This document shows positions 36,501-47,156 of a stretch of DNA of 64,000 bases, one piece after another. The position numbers were made by a program, and so were the translations under genes. The notes beneath the pieces were generated by a model, which did no database searches, was not told the DNA's origin, and worked only from the letters and a program-made list of their open reading frames with translations. This stretch comes from Ustulina deusta (Eukaryota; Ascomycota; Sordariomycetes; Xylariales; Xylariaceae): contig JAJNNX010000007.1 of NCBI GenBank assembly GCA_023159155.1, positions 1,364,001 through 1,428,000 of the forward strand, written 5' to 3'. Position 1 is the stretch's first letter. Every line of letters begins with the position of its first letter.

Positions 36501-38514
36501 CCGAACCCCATTGGGAGACTGCGCCGATATGCTTAACCGGTGGATCTAATATATCCAGATGCTCGGATAGAGGCTCGAATGCCATTTCATTGCGTCATTT
36601 GGGAGTAAGACTGATCACTGACCACGTTTAGTGAATTGTTAAAGGCACTCTACCCCCAAGGTAGTAATTGACGATGTTCAGTAATTTTATCCTACGACGA
36701 AAAAAGACAAAAATACTAATGGGAAATCGAAAGTATCCAAATTGAATGTAGCTGACGTTGGAATCACGAACCACCCGCCTTTCGGGGGTTACATCATCTC
36801 GGAGTATATACCCGTAGCCTACCACTGCATACGTACATGCATGCATGCTAGGTATACACTAATTCATGACTCGGGCAACAGGGATAGGCATCGTCTTGGC
36901 ATTTCCACGTATACCTACTATACCTCTAAGACCTTTGTAGCGTATACCTCGGCGGGCGATGATTTGGTTAGGTCTATTACTATGTCTTCTGCATCGTGGA
37001 GATCACAATATTCCCTCGATCCAATTCCGTCGGAAATACAGAGTGAAGCCTCGTCCTTATGGGTTCTCAACGCGTTCTCAGAAAGGGTTTGACGATATCC
37101 GATTGAAGCGAGCGCCGTCTTGGCTCGCATGAGATCAGCAGCTGCCTGAGCCGAGTGGGAAAACATTCCTATGCGATTCGCATATGAGGCCGCGACCTCC
37201 TTGGCATTGATGTGAGGCGTACATCAATCCAAAAGTCACTGGAGGACGTCATGGTATCTTGGCCGTGTCCTATTCGGCTCAACCGATCATGACCTGTCCT
37301 TTCGACGTCAAAAGTCATTACTGTTGCGGCCTGCTGCCTGCCAACGGCGCAAGCATAAACGTTGCTATTACATAATACGCAACGGTCTTTGGTCGGACGG
37401 CTTAAGGGGGAACTGTCTGCGTGTGTAACCTCTACATCGAGGCCGGAGCTAACCCAATACTCCGAAATAATACGGCGCGGCGTTCCGTGATAGTAATGCT
37501 CGGATCCGGTATGGTCGGTCTCGATAAAAAGCTACCATAATGTTCATCGGACCATTTAAGTTGGTAGAAACAAACAACCGTGATGGAGAACCGGATAGTT
37601 AGAAAAAGCCCTATACTACTCCAAATGCAATTGAAACATGGCGAGGGGGTTCGCAGCGTCAGACGTATGTATTCCTCTCCGTATGGTTTTCGGGGCTAAT
37701 AGTTCCTTAGTTACCCCAATCATCAAGTGTGCTTACGTGTTTATGTAGTCACACCTAGTAGGTCCCTTGACCTGCTGATGATGACATGCATTTACATCGC
37801 GCTTCGGCGCCATCTGAAGCTCCGGGTGCTCTGTTATAGTAAGTACACTGGTCATGCATCGGCCGAGCGTGAACCGATGTATGGGGATGGGTCATGTCAA
37901 TGACAAAGTCTTTACGATTTACTAGAATCGCGATCCAAAATAGGCAGCGAGTCCAACAAGATTTGCCGAGGAGAGGAAATTAAGTATCCTCTTAAGCGAA
38001 ACGACTTCTACTATCCTGATGAGTTAATGTTAATGCCCATTCTCGCGGCTTGTGAAAAGTGTCCGTTCCTTTGTCCGCGAATGATAAAGCCGGGGTTGTG
38101 TAATCTTGCCGTGGTCTTTACGACGTATTGTAGTCGCTCTGTCATCCTTAGGGATAGGGTCGGGGAACAGACCATGCGGACCTAATTCTCGCCGTAGATC
38201 GCCCCGATCCGAGGCGCGCGTGAATTACCTAAGCTACCTGCGCCTTTCGCAAATATGTTCGTGAAAAGGAGACTAGCTAATTGAAAGATGACAAGCGATG
38301 TGGACGGCGTGCTATTTTGGTCAGGACGTGAAATATATCGCGATGGAAATGCATATATATATAGTACAGAAAAGGTCAAGTTATGTGTCATCATGATATT
38401 CCATCTCACCACTTTGCAAGATATTCAAGGCAGCACCCCACCACCAATTTTCTATCATCAGATATACACCCTACCTGCTCTCCCCGACGGATAGCAACGC
38501 ATGAAAACTTCAAA
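33509..38514. other. Five-kilobase intergenic interval with unassigned open frames
   Basis: No gene is confidently supported. On the minus strand two adjacent open frames (37531 to about 37212, and about 37222 to 36918, in different phases) have protein-like composition but match nothing I recognise (see findings). A plus-strand frame at 33668-33967 begins only with TTG and is dismissed. No tRNA or transposon ends are seen. Confidence 0.5.
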
Positions 38515-39096
38515 ATGACGGCCGACTCCAATCTAAACAAGGTCCTGTTACCTAAATACCTGGCGCACGTCGTGCTCAGGACGCCAGACCTACAAGCCAT
38601 GGCCAAGTTCTACAAGACGTTCCTCGGCGCGCGCGCAAGCTTCGAGAACGAGCGAATGGCCTTCCTCACATACGACGAGGAGCACCACCGCGTAGCGCTC
38701 ATCGAGATCCCCGGGCTTGCAGGGAGAGCGGGTAAGAGCGCAGGACTAGACCACATCGCCTTCACATACGCGACGTTGACGGACCTCCTGACGGCCTACA
38801 AGCAGCGCAAGGCCGTCGGGATCCTGCCCGTATGGTGCACCAACCACGGCCCCACCACCTCCATGTACTACCAAGACCCGGACGGCAACCGCGTCGAGAC
38901 GCAGGTCGACAACTTCGACACGGCGGAGGAGGCCAGCGCCTACATGGCCGGCCCCGAACTCATGGAGAACCCCATCGGCGTTGACTTCGACCCGGAGGAG
39001 GTCGTCCGGAAGCTGGAGGATGGAGTGCCCGAGGCGGAGATTAAGAAACGGCCGAATATTGGTCCCCGAGGGGTGGAAAGCGTTTCGTGGCAATAA
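38515..39096 (+). CDS. VOC superfamily (glyoxalase/extradiol-dioxygenase fold) protein
   Basis: Single-exon protein of 193 residues in the vicinal-oxygen-chelate superfamily, whose members are metal-dependent lyases, dioxygenases or resistance proteins. The two half-modules are visible: YLAHVVLRTPDLQAMAKFYK opens the first beta-alpha-beta-beta-beta unit; GLDHIAFTYATL opens the second, followed by YYQDPDGNRVETQVDNF. The conserved metal-ligand set would be His in LAHVV, His in LDHIAF and Glu in RVETQ. It resembles fungal proteins annotated as biphenyl-2,3-diol 1,2-dioxygenase-like, but that activity is not demonstrated. I chose the ATG at 38515 (CAAAATGACG), not the upstream in-frame GTG, because the upstream residues have no domain character. 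No signal peptide; cytosolic. Confidence 0.82.
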   Translation: MTADSNLNKVLLPKYLAHVVLRTPDLQAMAKFYKTFLGARASFENERMAFLTYDEEHHRVALIEIPGLAGRAGKSAGLDHIAFTYATLTDLLTAYKQRKAVGILPVWCTNHGPTTSMYYQDPDGNRVETQVDNFDTAEEASAYMAGPELMENPIGVDFDPEEVVRKLEDGVPEAEIKKRPNIGPRGVESVSWQ

Positions 39097-40841
39097 GGGA
39101 GCCCGAGCTAGCCTGACGATGGCTGGTCTATTTAGGGGGAGGCGGGCTGTACATATAGAGACAAGAGGGATGGACATCTCAGCTCCTAAATTGGTACGTT
39201 CTGCTCTGCGATATTGCTGTCTAATTGGCTTGTATCATACTCGTCTGAGACCTCGTGTGTTTGGTGAGGTGGCGGAAGTGTGTCTTCTGTAATAACCTTA
39301 CTGTATCCTTCAAACCCTCTCCAGACGCCTTCGTGCTACTTGACATCCTCGCTTTACTTCTGTGCTTAGGAGTCGTGTTGAGATCTACGGCCATTCAACC
39401 ATGTTTGTTGGTACAGTCAGAAGGACGGTAGCATGCAGTTAGGCTTCCTCATACTGTAAGTGTATGACTCTGCAGCGTGCCTGTCAATACGACGCCGTAA
39501 GCCCTAGGTAGGTAGGCAAGCTAGGACAGAACACGTCTGTATAGCCGCGTTCATACTTATTACTCATGCAGATTGTTGTGTAGGAGTAATGACCCAAAGA
39601 AAACAGCCCTCCTACCTTGGAATTTTCGTACACCGGGTCGATGTTTTCGTTACATGCATAGCAAATAGGAGGGTATGAGGTGAGGGAGTGGGATGGGGGA
39701 CCCTGCAACTAGTATACCGGTAGTAGTGTATACGAGGCGGGGTTTCTCAAGCGGCATGTTGCCGGAATGGCACATAGGCACGTCTATCCGACGGTCAGTG
39801 TCGCCTCCATGTTTGGCGGGCTTCTCGCATGGCTTGGCCGTGATGAAGTGAGTCGGTCAGAAGCGAAGAACATGATGTCGATCTATATATCCTATGACGA
39901 TGGCGCAGTCGATAATGTCTACCGATAAGTACGGATATGCAAGGGCGGCCCAGGTAGGTAGATATACTAGGGAATCCGACGATGGGGCTCAGGTGTGCTG
40001 CACCATGCTCTGGCTTCCCGTGCCGTGTCTTGGCAATGAGACATTGTCTGACGATGAATATATCTTGCAGCGGGTTGTGTGGTTGTTTAGAGTGACGGTT
40101 ATAACCGGCGGCCGGTCAATTCTGCTACTCCATCTTTTCTCATGCAATTGTTAGATAAAAGATAAAAACTCATCTCGATGCTCATCTAACTCTCATCAGT
40201 GTGTCCATCTGCTTGTTTGTTGTGGCCAGCTTGGCAGTCCATTTTCCCACGCGAGGTGATGCACACAGCACCCTAGATACTAGGTTGACCTAGGTCGCTC
40301 TGGTCAGTCTCAGGTCTAGACCGAGTTCCTCACCTGATCAAAGTCCTGTTCGCTAGGTTTGTTAAACTACCTAGCTCGCGAGCCGAACATTGCCTTTAAT
40401 ATTTGTTTGCCGAAGACAATTGTAGTCATATATTATTCCAGGCTGTGTACTGTACATGCCGAAGCATGATTGTGTATTTCCAATCACCATTTCTCATCGA
40501 ATCATGCCATGTGGTATTATGAGCCAAGTCTGAATTGTTCACACTGGATTCTATCCCCGCAGAAATGGTCACGAGAATTGCACTCTTCAACTGGCAAGAG
40601 AGGCAGGCAAGATTGATCGCACCTCTTGCTTGTAGGGCCCTGGGTGGTCTGCGCATGGTGAAATTTGGTTGCTGAAAGGCAGGGTAACGTGCTCCTCCAT
40701 AACTTGTCGTAATCTTTGAAACATTCGATACCTGCTGTACATGTAAACAGAGAGAACTTGATCGGGCTTGCTCCCTCGTGTACCTATTATTATCGAGGTT
40801 GTCTCAGTTGATCCACGCAGGTGGTGCATCCAGTTGTCTAC
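39097..40841. other. Intergenic between VOC gene and kinase relic
   Basis: The short frames present show no motifs. AGGTAGGTA words occur near 39503-39514 and 39953-39962. No gene is seen. Confidence 0.5.
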
Positions 40842-41860
40842 CTAGGCTTGTGTGTGAAGCACGGATCGCTGTAGCTCCTCGCTAAAATCCCAATTGTAGG
40901 TACCTGGGCATGTATCCACCATGCTAATCAAGTTCGCCACTGGGCGCTTTTCTTGTTCCAAGGAATCGAAAATGGGATGTTGCAGTAGCTCCTTGGCCGT
41001 CTTTCTCTCGAGAAACTAATGGATCATGCCGGAAGCAAAGTCGGGGAATGGCCTGTTACTTGTCGCCGGCTAGCTCCGTCACTGTATCTGCGAGATAGAT
41101 TCCCCCCCCCCCTCTCCAAGGTCCTTGCGTATGTTCTTTCATCCTTTTTGTTGAGGCTCTCTGGCTTACTATTGTCGTCGAAAATAGGATCTCCCTAGAA
41201 CTTATTTATGCTCCTGCCTTCTCTGCCGCGCGGGTTCCTAACGACTTTCTTACGCTGATGTTTGTGAAAAAACCACTCCCTCTTGGTCAGTTCCTCCAGC
41301 GGATCTCCCAAGAAGGAAACCATATCTTCGCCGGCGGGCCGGTGGAACAGGCTAATGTCTTCTAGGAGGTTTCATATCTGCCGATGATGCCAGTGTCTTC
41401 TTTTAGAGATACACCTATTTCTGCTTACCAGGAGGTGGAAATTCCAGATGTCAGTGCTGAACTACCATGAGCAACCGTGCACCTCTGGGGTGCGGAAACG
41501 GTGAGGTTGGAGAGGCGACTTCGGCCCCCAGCTAGTCCGGGGAGAGAGAGATTGAAACTCGGCTAACTTGGGCGGCAGCCCGGGGCCTTGCAGGGAACTC
41601 AAAGTCACCTCGCGAGATGTAGGTTATACGGCCTCCCCGAGTTCGGACCTGCGGTGCTATTGAAGTCTCTGCTATCCTCGTCTCTGCTGGAGCTGAAAAT
41701 GAGTTTCTCGCTCATGGGCGCATCGACAAGACAGGAATGTGTTCGCTCCGTTCCTTTCAGTTGGAACTCATTAATAGATGTTCGGATGAACGTCATACCG
41801 TCATGTGACAGATCGGCATTACCAATAAGTTTTGGGAGCCGCAATCTGATGCTAGCGTAA
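40842..41860 (-). pseudogene. Relic of an SRPK-like fungal Ser/Thr protein kinase
   Basis: Reading the minus strand, the frames reproduce parts of a fungal SRPK-type kinase in order: an N-lobe piece (41844-41605, RLPKLIGNADLSHDGMTFIR then LKGTERTHSCLV); the end of the activation loop with a degenerate APE motif (FRTPEVHGCSW then FSTDIWNF, about 41495-41430); a probable 51-nt intron (GTAAGC to GGCAG); NLLEDISLFHRP; VSFLGDPLEELTKRE with NPRGREGRSINKF; IYLADTVTELAGD; and PDFASGMIH then FLERKTAKELLQHPIF with a short tail ending at 40842. The catalytic loop (HxD) and DFG segment are missing between N-lobe and C-lobe. Internal stops interrupt it before FSTDIW, before NLLED, after NKF, after AGDK and after GMIH, with a frameshift near 41058. 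A poly-G run (about 41102-41112) sits in the C-lobe. It cannot encode an active kinase. Confidence 0.75.
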
Positions 41861-43548
41861 CGAGAAACCGTTCACTTCCTCCATGTTAGGCTAGACTAAG
41901 TGGTTTGGTAGGGCGAGTGAGACAAGAGACGGCTTACAATCCGCGGCGTACAATCCGAGACTCAGCTAGCCAGACGATAGAACCAGCGCCATTACCGAGC
42001 TTAGCGATCGTCTTAAACTCTGCTATCCAGAACAAAGACAGCCATTGGGCTTACGCTATGCAACCCATAAATTCCCTTAAATACCTACTTTTTAACTTGA
42101 CCTGTCAAACTAGTTAAGCCATCATTTATTTAATTAGACGCATAATGCCAAAATTGTGACCTTCAAGCTGAGAGCTGAGAAGATGCTATATGGTATGTAG
42201 ATACCTATAGCAGGAACAGATAGGTAACAATAATTGTTTTAACATAATTTTTTTCTTTTTGCAAAATATAGAGGTACAATGATTCTTTTCTACACAATAA
42301 ATGGTTAACAGAGATACAATGATCATTGTACATTTTTCTGCATCGTGATTTCTTACATATGTGGGTGACCTACCTGGGTACTGGTACCTTATCTACCTTA
42401 GTACTTAAAGTAAGTGCCGTCCGAGAGCCAGAGATGGCTTATGTGATCTGTTACAAACTCCCTAGCGCCAGTACTGATGCCTAGATGAACCAATAGTAGG
42501 GCTTCCCGACAAGCTACTTAGGTACCTAGTACCCACCTAAGTACCTACCTACCTGGTGCCTGGTGTAAGTACCTACACTAGTACTAGTAGTCCACTATCA
42601 CCATTACCGTTACCTCGAGGGCGAGCCACATGGGATGACATACCTACTTAGTACATCAAGTAAATATGTTGTACTTTGTACTTTGTGTGGGTTGGTGAGG
42701 TAATTTTATCTCATGCCGACATCTGCTGATCTTGTTGCTTCCTTTTTACTTCACTGTCTCCACAGCATCGATTCGAAACCAAAAAAAAAGATACCTTACC
42801 TAGGTAACACCAACAACACAGTGCACTGCTTACATATACCTAATACTTCAGGTACAACTGTAGTAGGAGGTACCTACCTCCATACATAGCGAACCATAAG
42901 AACGACAACAACGACAACAATGACAACAACCACGGTGACAAACATCTAACTACCTACACTACCTAGATGCCACCACATGGTTCTGTTCTCTACGCCAACC
43001 TTCTCTGTCCTTCCTCGCCCGTCCGATTGACGTTGATTTGCGCAGTCAACTATAAATGACCATGATGTGATAGTGCCCCGACACGCCTGTCATATCCCGA
43101 ATGAGACTCCGGGTTCGGCTTGCTAGCCTTTCGCCGCCCTTGCACCCGTTGCCTGCCCCTGACTCGGCCCCGGTCTATTCCCTTTTCTTTTGTTTCGAGC
43201 TCTCGTGATCCGTGTCTGGACAATCGACAGGCAGGCACAGACACAGACACGGCAACATAGCCGCTCTCTTCCCTTGCGACCTACGGTACCAAGGTCGGTA
43301 GGTATTTGTAGCTTCGCACCATTCTTGTTGCTACGATACCTACCTTGCTCATTGCCAGCCTCTCCGTTATAACCACGTCCGTTCCCTAGTCCACACACGG
43401 GCTGCGCTGTCTTCTATCGAATCGCCCTCACTCTAGTCTTTGCTCTGTATTTCGATAATACCGACGACGTCCTTCCGTTCGAGAACGAACCACCCCGCCT
43501 CGCTTTCGACCGCCTCTGCCGACCAACTACACTGCGATAACCGCGAGA
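41861..43548. other. Intergenic, leader region of the zinc transporter
   Basis: The densest AGGTA/TACCT palindrome cluster of the window lies at about 42360-42660 and 42795-42970. AT-rich stretches occur at 42110-42350. From about 43000 the composition becomes C-rich and probably forms the promoter and leader of the zinc transporter. No gene is supported. Confidence 0.55.
42360..42970. repeat. Dense cluster of AGGTA/TACCT palindromic words
   Basis: Within 600 bases the words GGTACC, AGGTACCTA, TACCTACCTACCT, ACTAGTACTAGT and their near-variants recur many times in both orientations (for example 42520-42560, 42566-42590, 42800-42810, 42850-42880, 42950-42964). They do not form one exact tandem unit but an interspersed family of short palindromes. 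They resemble the words scattered in the other intergenic stretches. Confidence 0.6.
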
Positions 43549-45309
43549 ATGGCGTGGTCCAAAACCACCCGGATCAGCATCATGCTGGTCATCGACATCG
43601 CCTTCTTTCTCATCGAGTTGATATCGGGTTTTATGGTCCACTCCCTGGCGTTGACGGCTGATGCCTTCCACATGCTGAACGACATCATCTCGCTCATCAT
43701 TGGTCTCTGGGCTGTAACCGTCGTCAAACGCGCCACTACAAATCGCTTCTCTTACGGCTGGGTGCGAGCCGAGATATTGGGCGCTTTCTTCAACGCCGTC
43801 TTCTTAATTGCCCTGTGTATTTCCATCATCCTCGAGGCATTGACCCGATTTGTGGAGCCCCAGGAGGTCACCAATCCGAAGTTAATCCTCGCCGTCGGCT
43901 GCTTCGGCCTTGCATCCAATCTTGTCGGCTTTGTTGTCTTGGGTGGCCATGGACACGATCATGGGCACGGGCACAGCCATGAACACGATGCGGATCACGG
44001 CCATGAGCATGTCCACCAGCACGGCGACGTGGTGGCTGCGGAGGAAGGAAGGGCTACGAACGCAGTTGTAGGCGAGAATGGCCCTGTAGGCGATGTATTG
44101 CCTCGAGTAGTTGCAGTCCGGGCGCAGTCTGCAGACTACGGATCTGAGACCATTGGCCAAATCCGATTTAACAGATCTGATGGCGCAGGCAATTCTGATA
44201 ACAGCCGAAGCTTCCGCCCGGGGAACTGGGAACGTCGACGCGCCAGCAGCCTTAAGCGCAGCCGCTTTGCGAACTTCGATGAACTCAATATTCACCCCGC
44301 TAGTTTCAGGCAAGATATTATCGACAGATCGAGCCAGGGTGACGACGAGACCGACGAGAGCTCGGTGGAGGACAGTGCCACCGTGGAAACTGCTATCCGT
44401 GACGAATCAGTTGCAGACGAGAACACGCCACTAATAGGGAAGGGCAACGGGAAGGAAACCGGTTCTGTATCCAAGAGCCAGCACGGCCGTCGGCGAGTCT
44501 GGCACAACCGGAGCGATTCTGGGGTTCATGACGATCATCACCACACCAAGCCGAAATCCAAGTCCAAGAAGGGCCACGGCCACAGTCATGCGGATATGGG
44601 TATGAACGCCATGGTTCTTCATGTTCTAGGTGACGCGCTTGGCAACGTCGGTGTCATTGCCACCGCTCTAGTCATTTGGTTAACCGACTGGCCCGGACGA
44701 TACTATGCTGACCCGGCCGTCTCCTTGTTCATTACTCTCATCATTCTGAAATCGGCCATCCCCCTCACCAAGGCGACATCCAAGGTACTCCTGCAAGCGA
44801 CACCGGATCACCTCGACCTTGAAGATATCAAGGACGATATCCAAAGGTTGCCTGGCGTCATCAGCTGCCACCACGTGCATATCTGGCAGCTCTCGGACAC
44901 GAAGGTGGTGGCTTCATTGCACATGCAGATTGCTTTTCCTATCACCGAGGAGGGCGGAGAAAAGTACATGAAGCTGGCGAAGCAGGCACGGAAATGCCTT
45001 CATGCATATGGAATTCATAGCGCAACCATCCAACCGGAGTTTTGCCTGGACCAAAACTGCAGCCACCTAGAGGAGGCATCGGTGTCGATGGATGGACAAC
45101 AATCGCCGATCCAATATCCAAGCAAACTCGAGCCAAGTGATGGATGTTTGCTGGACTGCGTGGATGATTGCGTAAATCAGGGCTGCTGCACGTTGCCAAC
45201 TGGGACGGCATCTAAGGCTGGTTCAAGCCGACGATCTAGTCACTCAACGGCTCATAACCATGAGCACGAGCATGAGCATGAGCATGATCACTCACACCAA
45301 CATTCCTAG
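43549..45309 (+). CDS. Zinc transporter, cation diffusion facilitator (Zrc1/Cot1 type)
   Basis: Zn2+/H+ antiporter of the CDF family, expected to move cytosolic zinc (possibly cobalt) into the vacuole. Intronless, 586 residues. TM1 starts at residue 9 (RISIMLVIDIAFFLIELISG); TM2 carries HMLND (His41, Asp45) and TM5 carries HVLGD (His358, Asp362), the HxxxD pairs that form the transport site in Zn-selective CDFs. The TM4-TM5 loop is very long (about 135-345): it opens with a His-rich run (GHGHDHGHGHSHEHDADHG), continues as a Ser/Asp/Glu-rich disordered segment and ends in a second His patch before TM5. The cytosolic CDF C-terminal domain (about 405-485, HHVHIWQLSDTKVVASLH) follows. A third His-rich run closes the protein (HEHEHEHEHDHSHQ). 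The two HxxxD pairs favour Zn over Mn. Confidence 0.94.
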   Translation: MAWSKTTRISIMLVIDIAFFLIELISGFMVHSLALTADAFHMLNDIISLIIGLWAVTVVKRATTNRFSYGWVRAEILGAFFNAVFLIALCISIILEALTRFVEPQEVTNPKLILAVGCFGLASNLVGFVVLGGHGHDHGHGHSHEHDADHGHEHVHQHGDVVAAEEGRATNAVVGENGPVGDVLPRVVAVRAQSADYGSETIGQIRFNRSDGAGNSDNSRSFRPGNWERRRASSLKRSRFANFDELNIHPASFRQDIIDRSSQGDDETDESSVEDSATVETAIRDESVADENTPLIGKGNGKETGSVSKSQHGRRRVWHNRSDSGVHDDHHHTKPKSKSKKGHGHSHADMGMNAMVLHVLGDALGNVGVIATALVIWLTDWPGRYYADPAVSLFITLIILKSAIPLTKATSKVLLQATPDHLDLEDIKDDIQRLPGVISCHHVHIWQLSDTKVVASLHMQIAFPITEEGGEKYMKLAKQARKCLHAYGIHSATIQPEFCLDQNCSHLEEASVSMDGQQSPIQYPSKLEPSDGCLLDCVDDCVNQGCCTLPTGTASKAGSSRRSSHSTAHNHEHEHEHEHDHSHQHS

Positions 45310-47156
45310 GAAACGATGGGGTCAAGGATACTGCGACGTAATTGCATTGAGGGGCACGGCGTTCTAGGGCTAAGGAAAATAGACGAGCTGCACTGATTCG
45401 TATCATTGGGTGACGCGATGTACTCTCTCTTTTTTTTGTTTTGTTATATGCGTTTGGGTCTGGGATGGATCAAGATTGGGGGGTAAGAATCTAGGCCGGA
45501 GACTACGGGAATACGGGAATACAGGACCACAGGGATACAGATGTCTGTGTCCCCCAATGTCTCCCCATAGTAGTAGAGAGCGGGAGACTTAGTATGTAAT
45601 ACAACATGGCTCTAGGTATTGTAAATGGTGTCTAATGACAGGGAGTATTCGTGACATGTCGTCTGGTGGCGCGTGGCTGCGGCCAATGAGGGTCGCTCGT
45701 GCGGGTAGCCCGTGAGGAGCGCTGCATGTCCAGGCGACTTCGTTGAGGAAGCCATGGAAAAGTTATACCCATTGATTTACTATTGCCTGTCTGACTACCT
45801 ATTCCACACATCCGCTCAAGTTTTATTTAATCTGCAGCAATGGAAGGGCGGGATTGTGAGCTGCGGTGTGCCATTTATCATCTTGGTGAAACTGATAGCT
45901 CTTCAGATAGAGTTTCACGATAAGCCATGTCGCATTGTGAAGCTACCGGCATGAATCTGGCCAAATGAGAAGCTGCTTCATGGTACGATGGGATTGCTGT
46001 AATATAACAAGGCCGACGGATAATTCCCTACGTGATAGAAAGGGAATTTGAAGAAGTCGACAATGTTATATACCATCTATATTTAGTTCATACCTAACCG
46101 ACGTGGCTGTGAATAAATACCGTCGGTATTGCGAAGCGCTTGAAGCTGGTCCCTTGCAGGATTGCAGCTGAGGCAATGCACAGGCCATGGTTCATCCTGG
46201 ACCAACCAACCATGGCGCCTGGCATACTAGCCAGACAATATGCATAGAACGAACACCTGCAGGTCAAATTCCCGGGTCTCTCTTCATTTGTCGCTGCTGT
46301 CAAAACATCTAATCCAGCTGCCGCGATGATGTCTATACTAAAGTTATTTTTGCTACAACATTTTCCAAGCCCCAAAGGGCATCAACAAGCAAAATAGTAG
46401 GTAGTATGGTACAGTTACTAACGTGATCGACTAGTGCAATCTCGCAGGCATCATGATCATTCAATCCAAGGTATCATTTATACCATAATAATATATAACT
46501 TCTGCAGGTGCATTAATGATCGACCTTCAGCCTGACCTTCCATCGATGTCCCCAAACACAGCCGGCAACAACCCCTTTAAAGTACCGACTGGCGTTGTTC
46601 TTTGCTCGTCGGTACCATGCTATACTACACCATACCATGAGTACCAACATGTAGGTACCTACCTCTACTCCCGCCGCATCGTTACTGGCCGGCTGGAGAG
46701 GCCCACGGGTCACAGCTTCCCGTCCTTTTCCTACCCACTACTTACCATCGAGGCTCGGATATCTGGGGATTTGCTATTTATGAAACCGGATGCTATATGT
46801 CGAGGCTTTCCCCAGGCCGCCAGGCCAATGACCACCCTCGTCTAGCCACTCTCTTCACCTTTCTTTTTCTTCCTCGACCTCGATATCTCCCTCTCTCTTT
46901 CTTCTCACCGTAGCCAATCGAATTTCTGTTCTCGTCGTTCTTTCTTGCCCGGATCTTCTTTTGCCGATCCGCCCCAGCGAAGTACGTTGGCAGCGATTGT
47001 GTTTTGCCTGTCCTTCACTCTTATAAGACGTTGTCTCCAGGATAGAGATCATACAGATACAGTACATAGTTCCTAGTTGAGGACGGGATTGTTGTTTCTT
47101 CATGTTTATTTTGCGCTTTCCCTTGTCACCAAGCGGCCGTACTTAGATCCACCATC
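45310..47156. other. Intergenic, upstream of the aspartic protease
   Basis: No gene is supported. A minus-strand frame at 46375-46094 has protein-like composition but starts only with TTG and has no recognisable motif. A pyrimidine-rich patch at about 46845-46900 may belong to the protease promoter. Confidence 0.5.

Noticed and set aside
46094..46375. 93-codon minus frame between zinc transporter and protease
   Set aside because: It starts only at TTG; composition is suggestive but there is no recognisable family or intron context.
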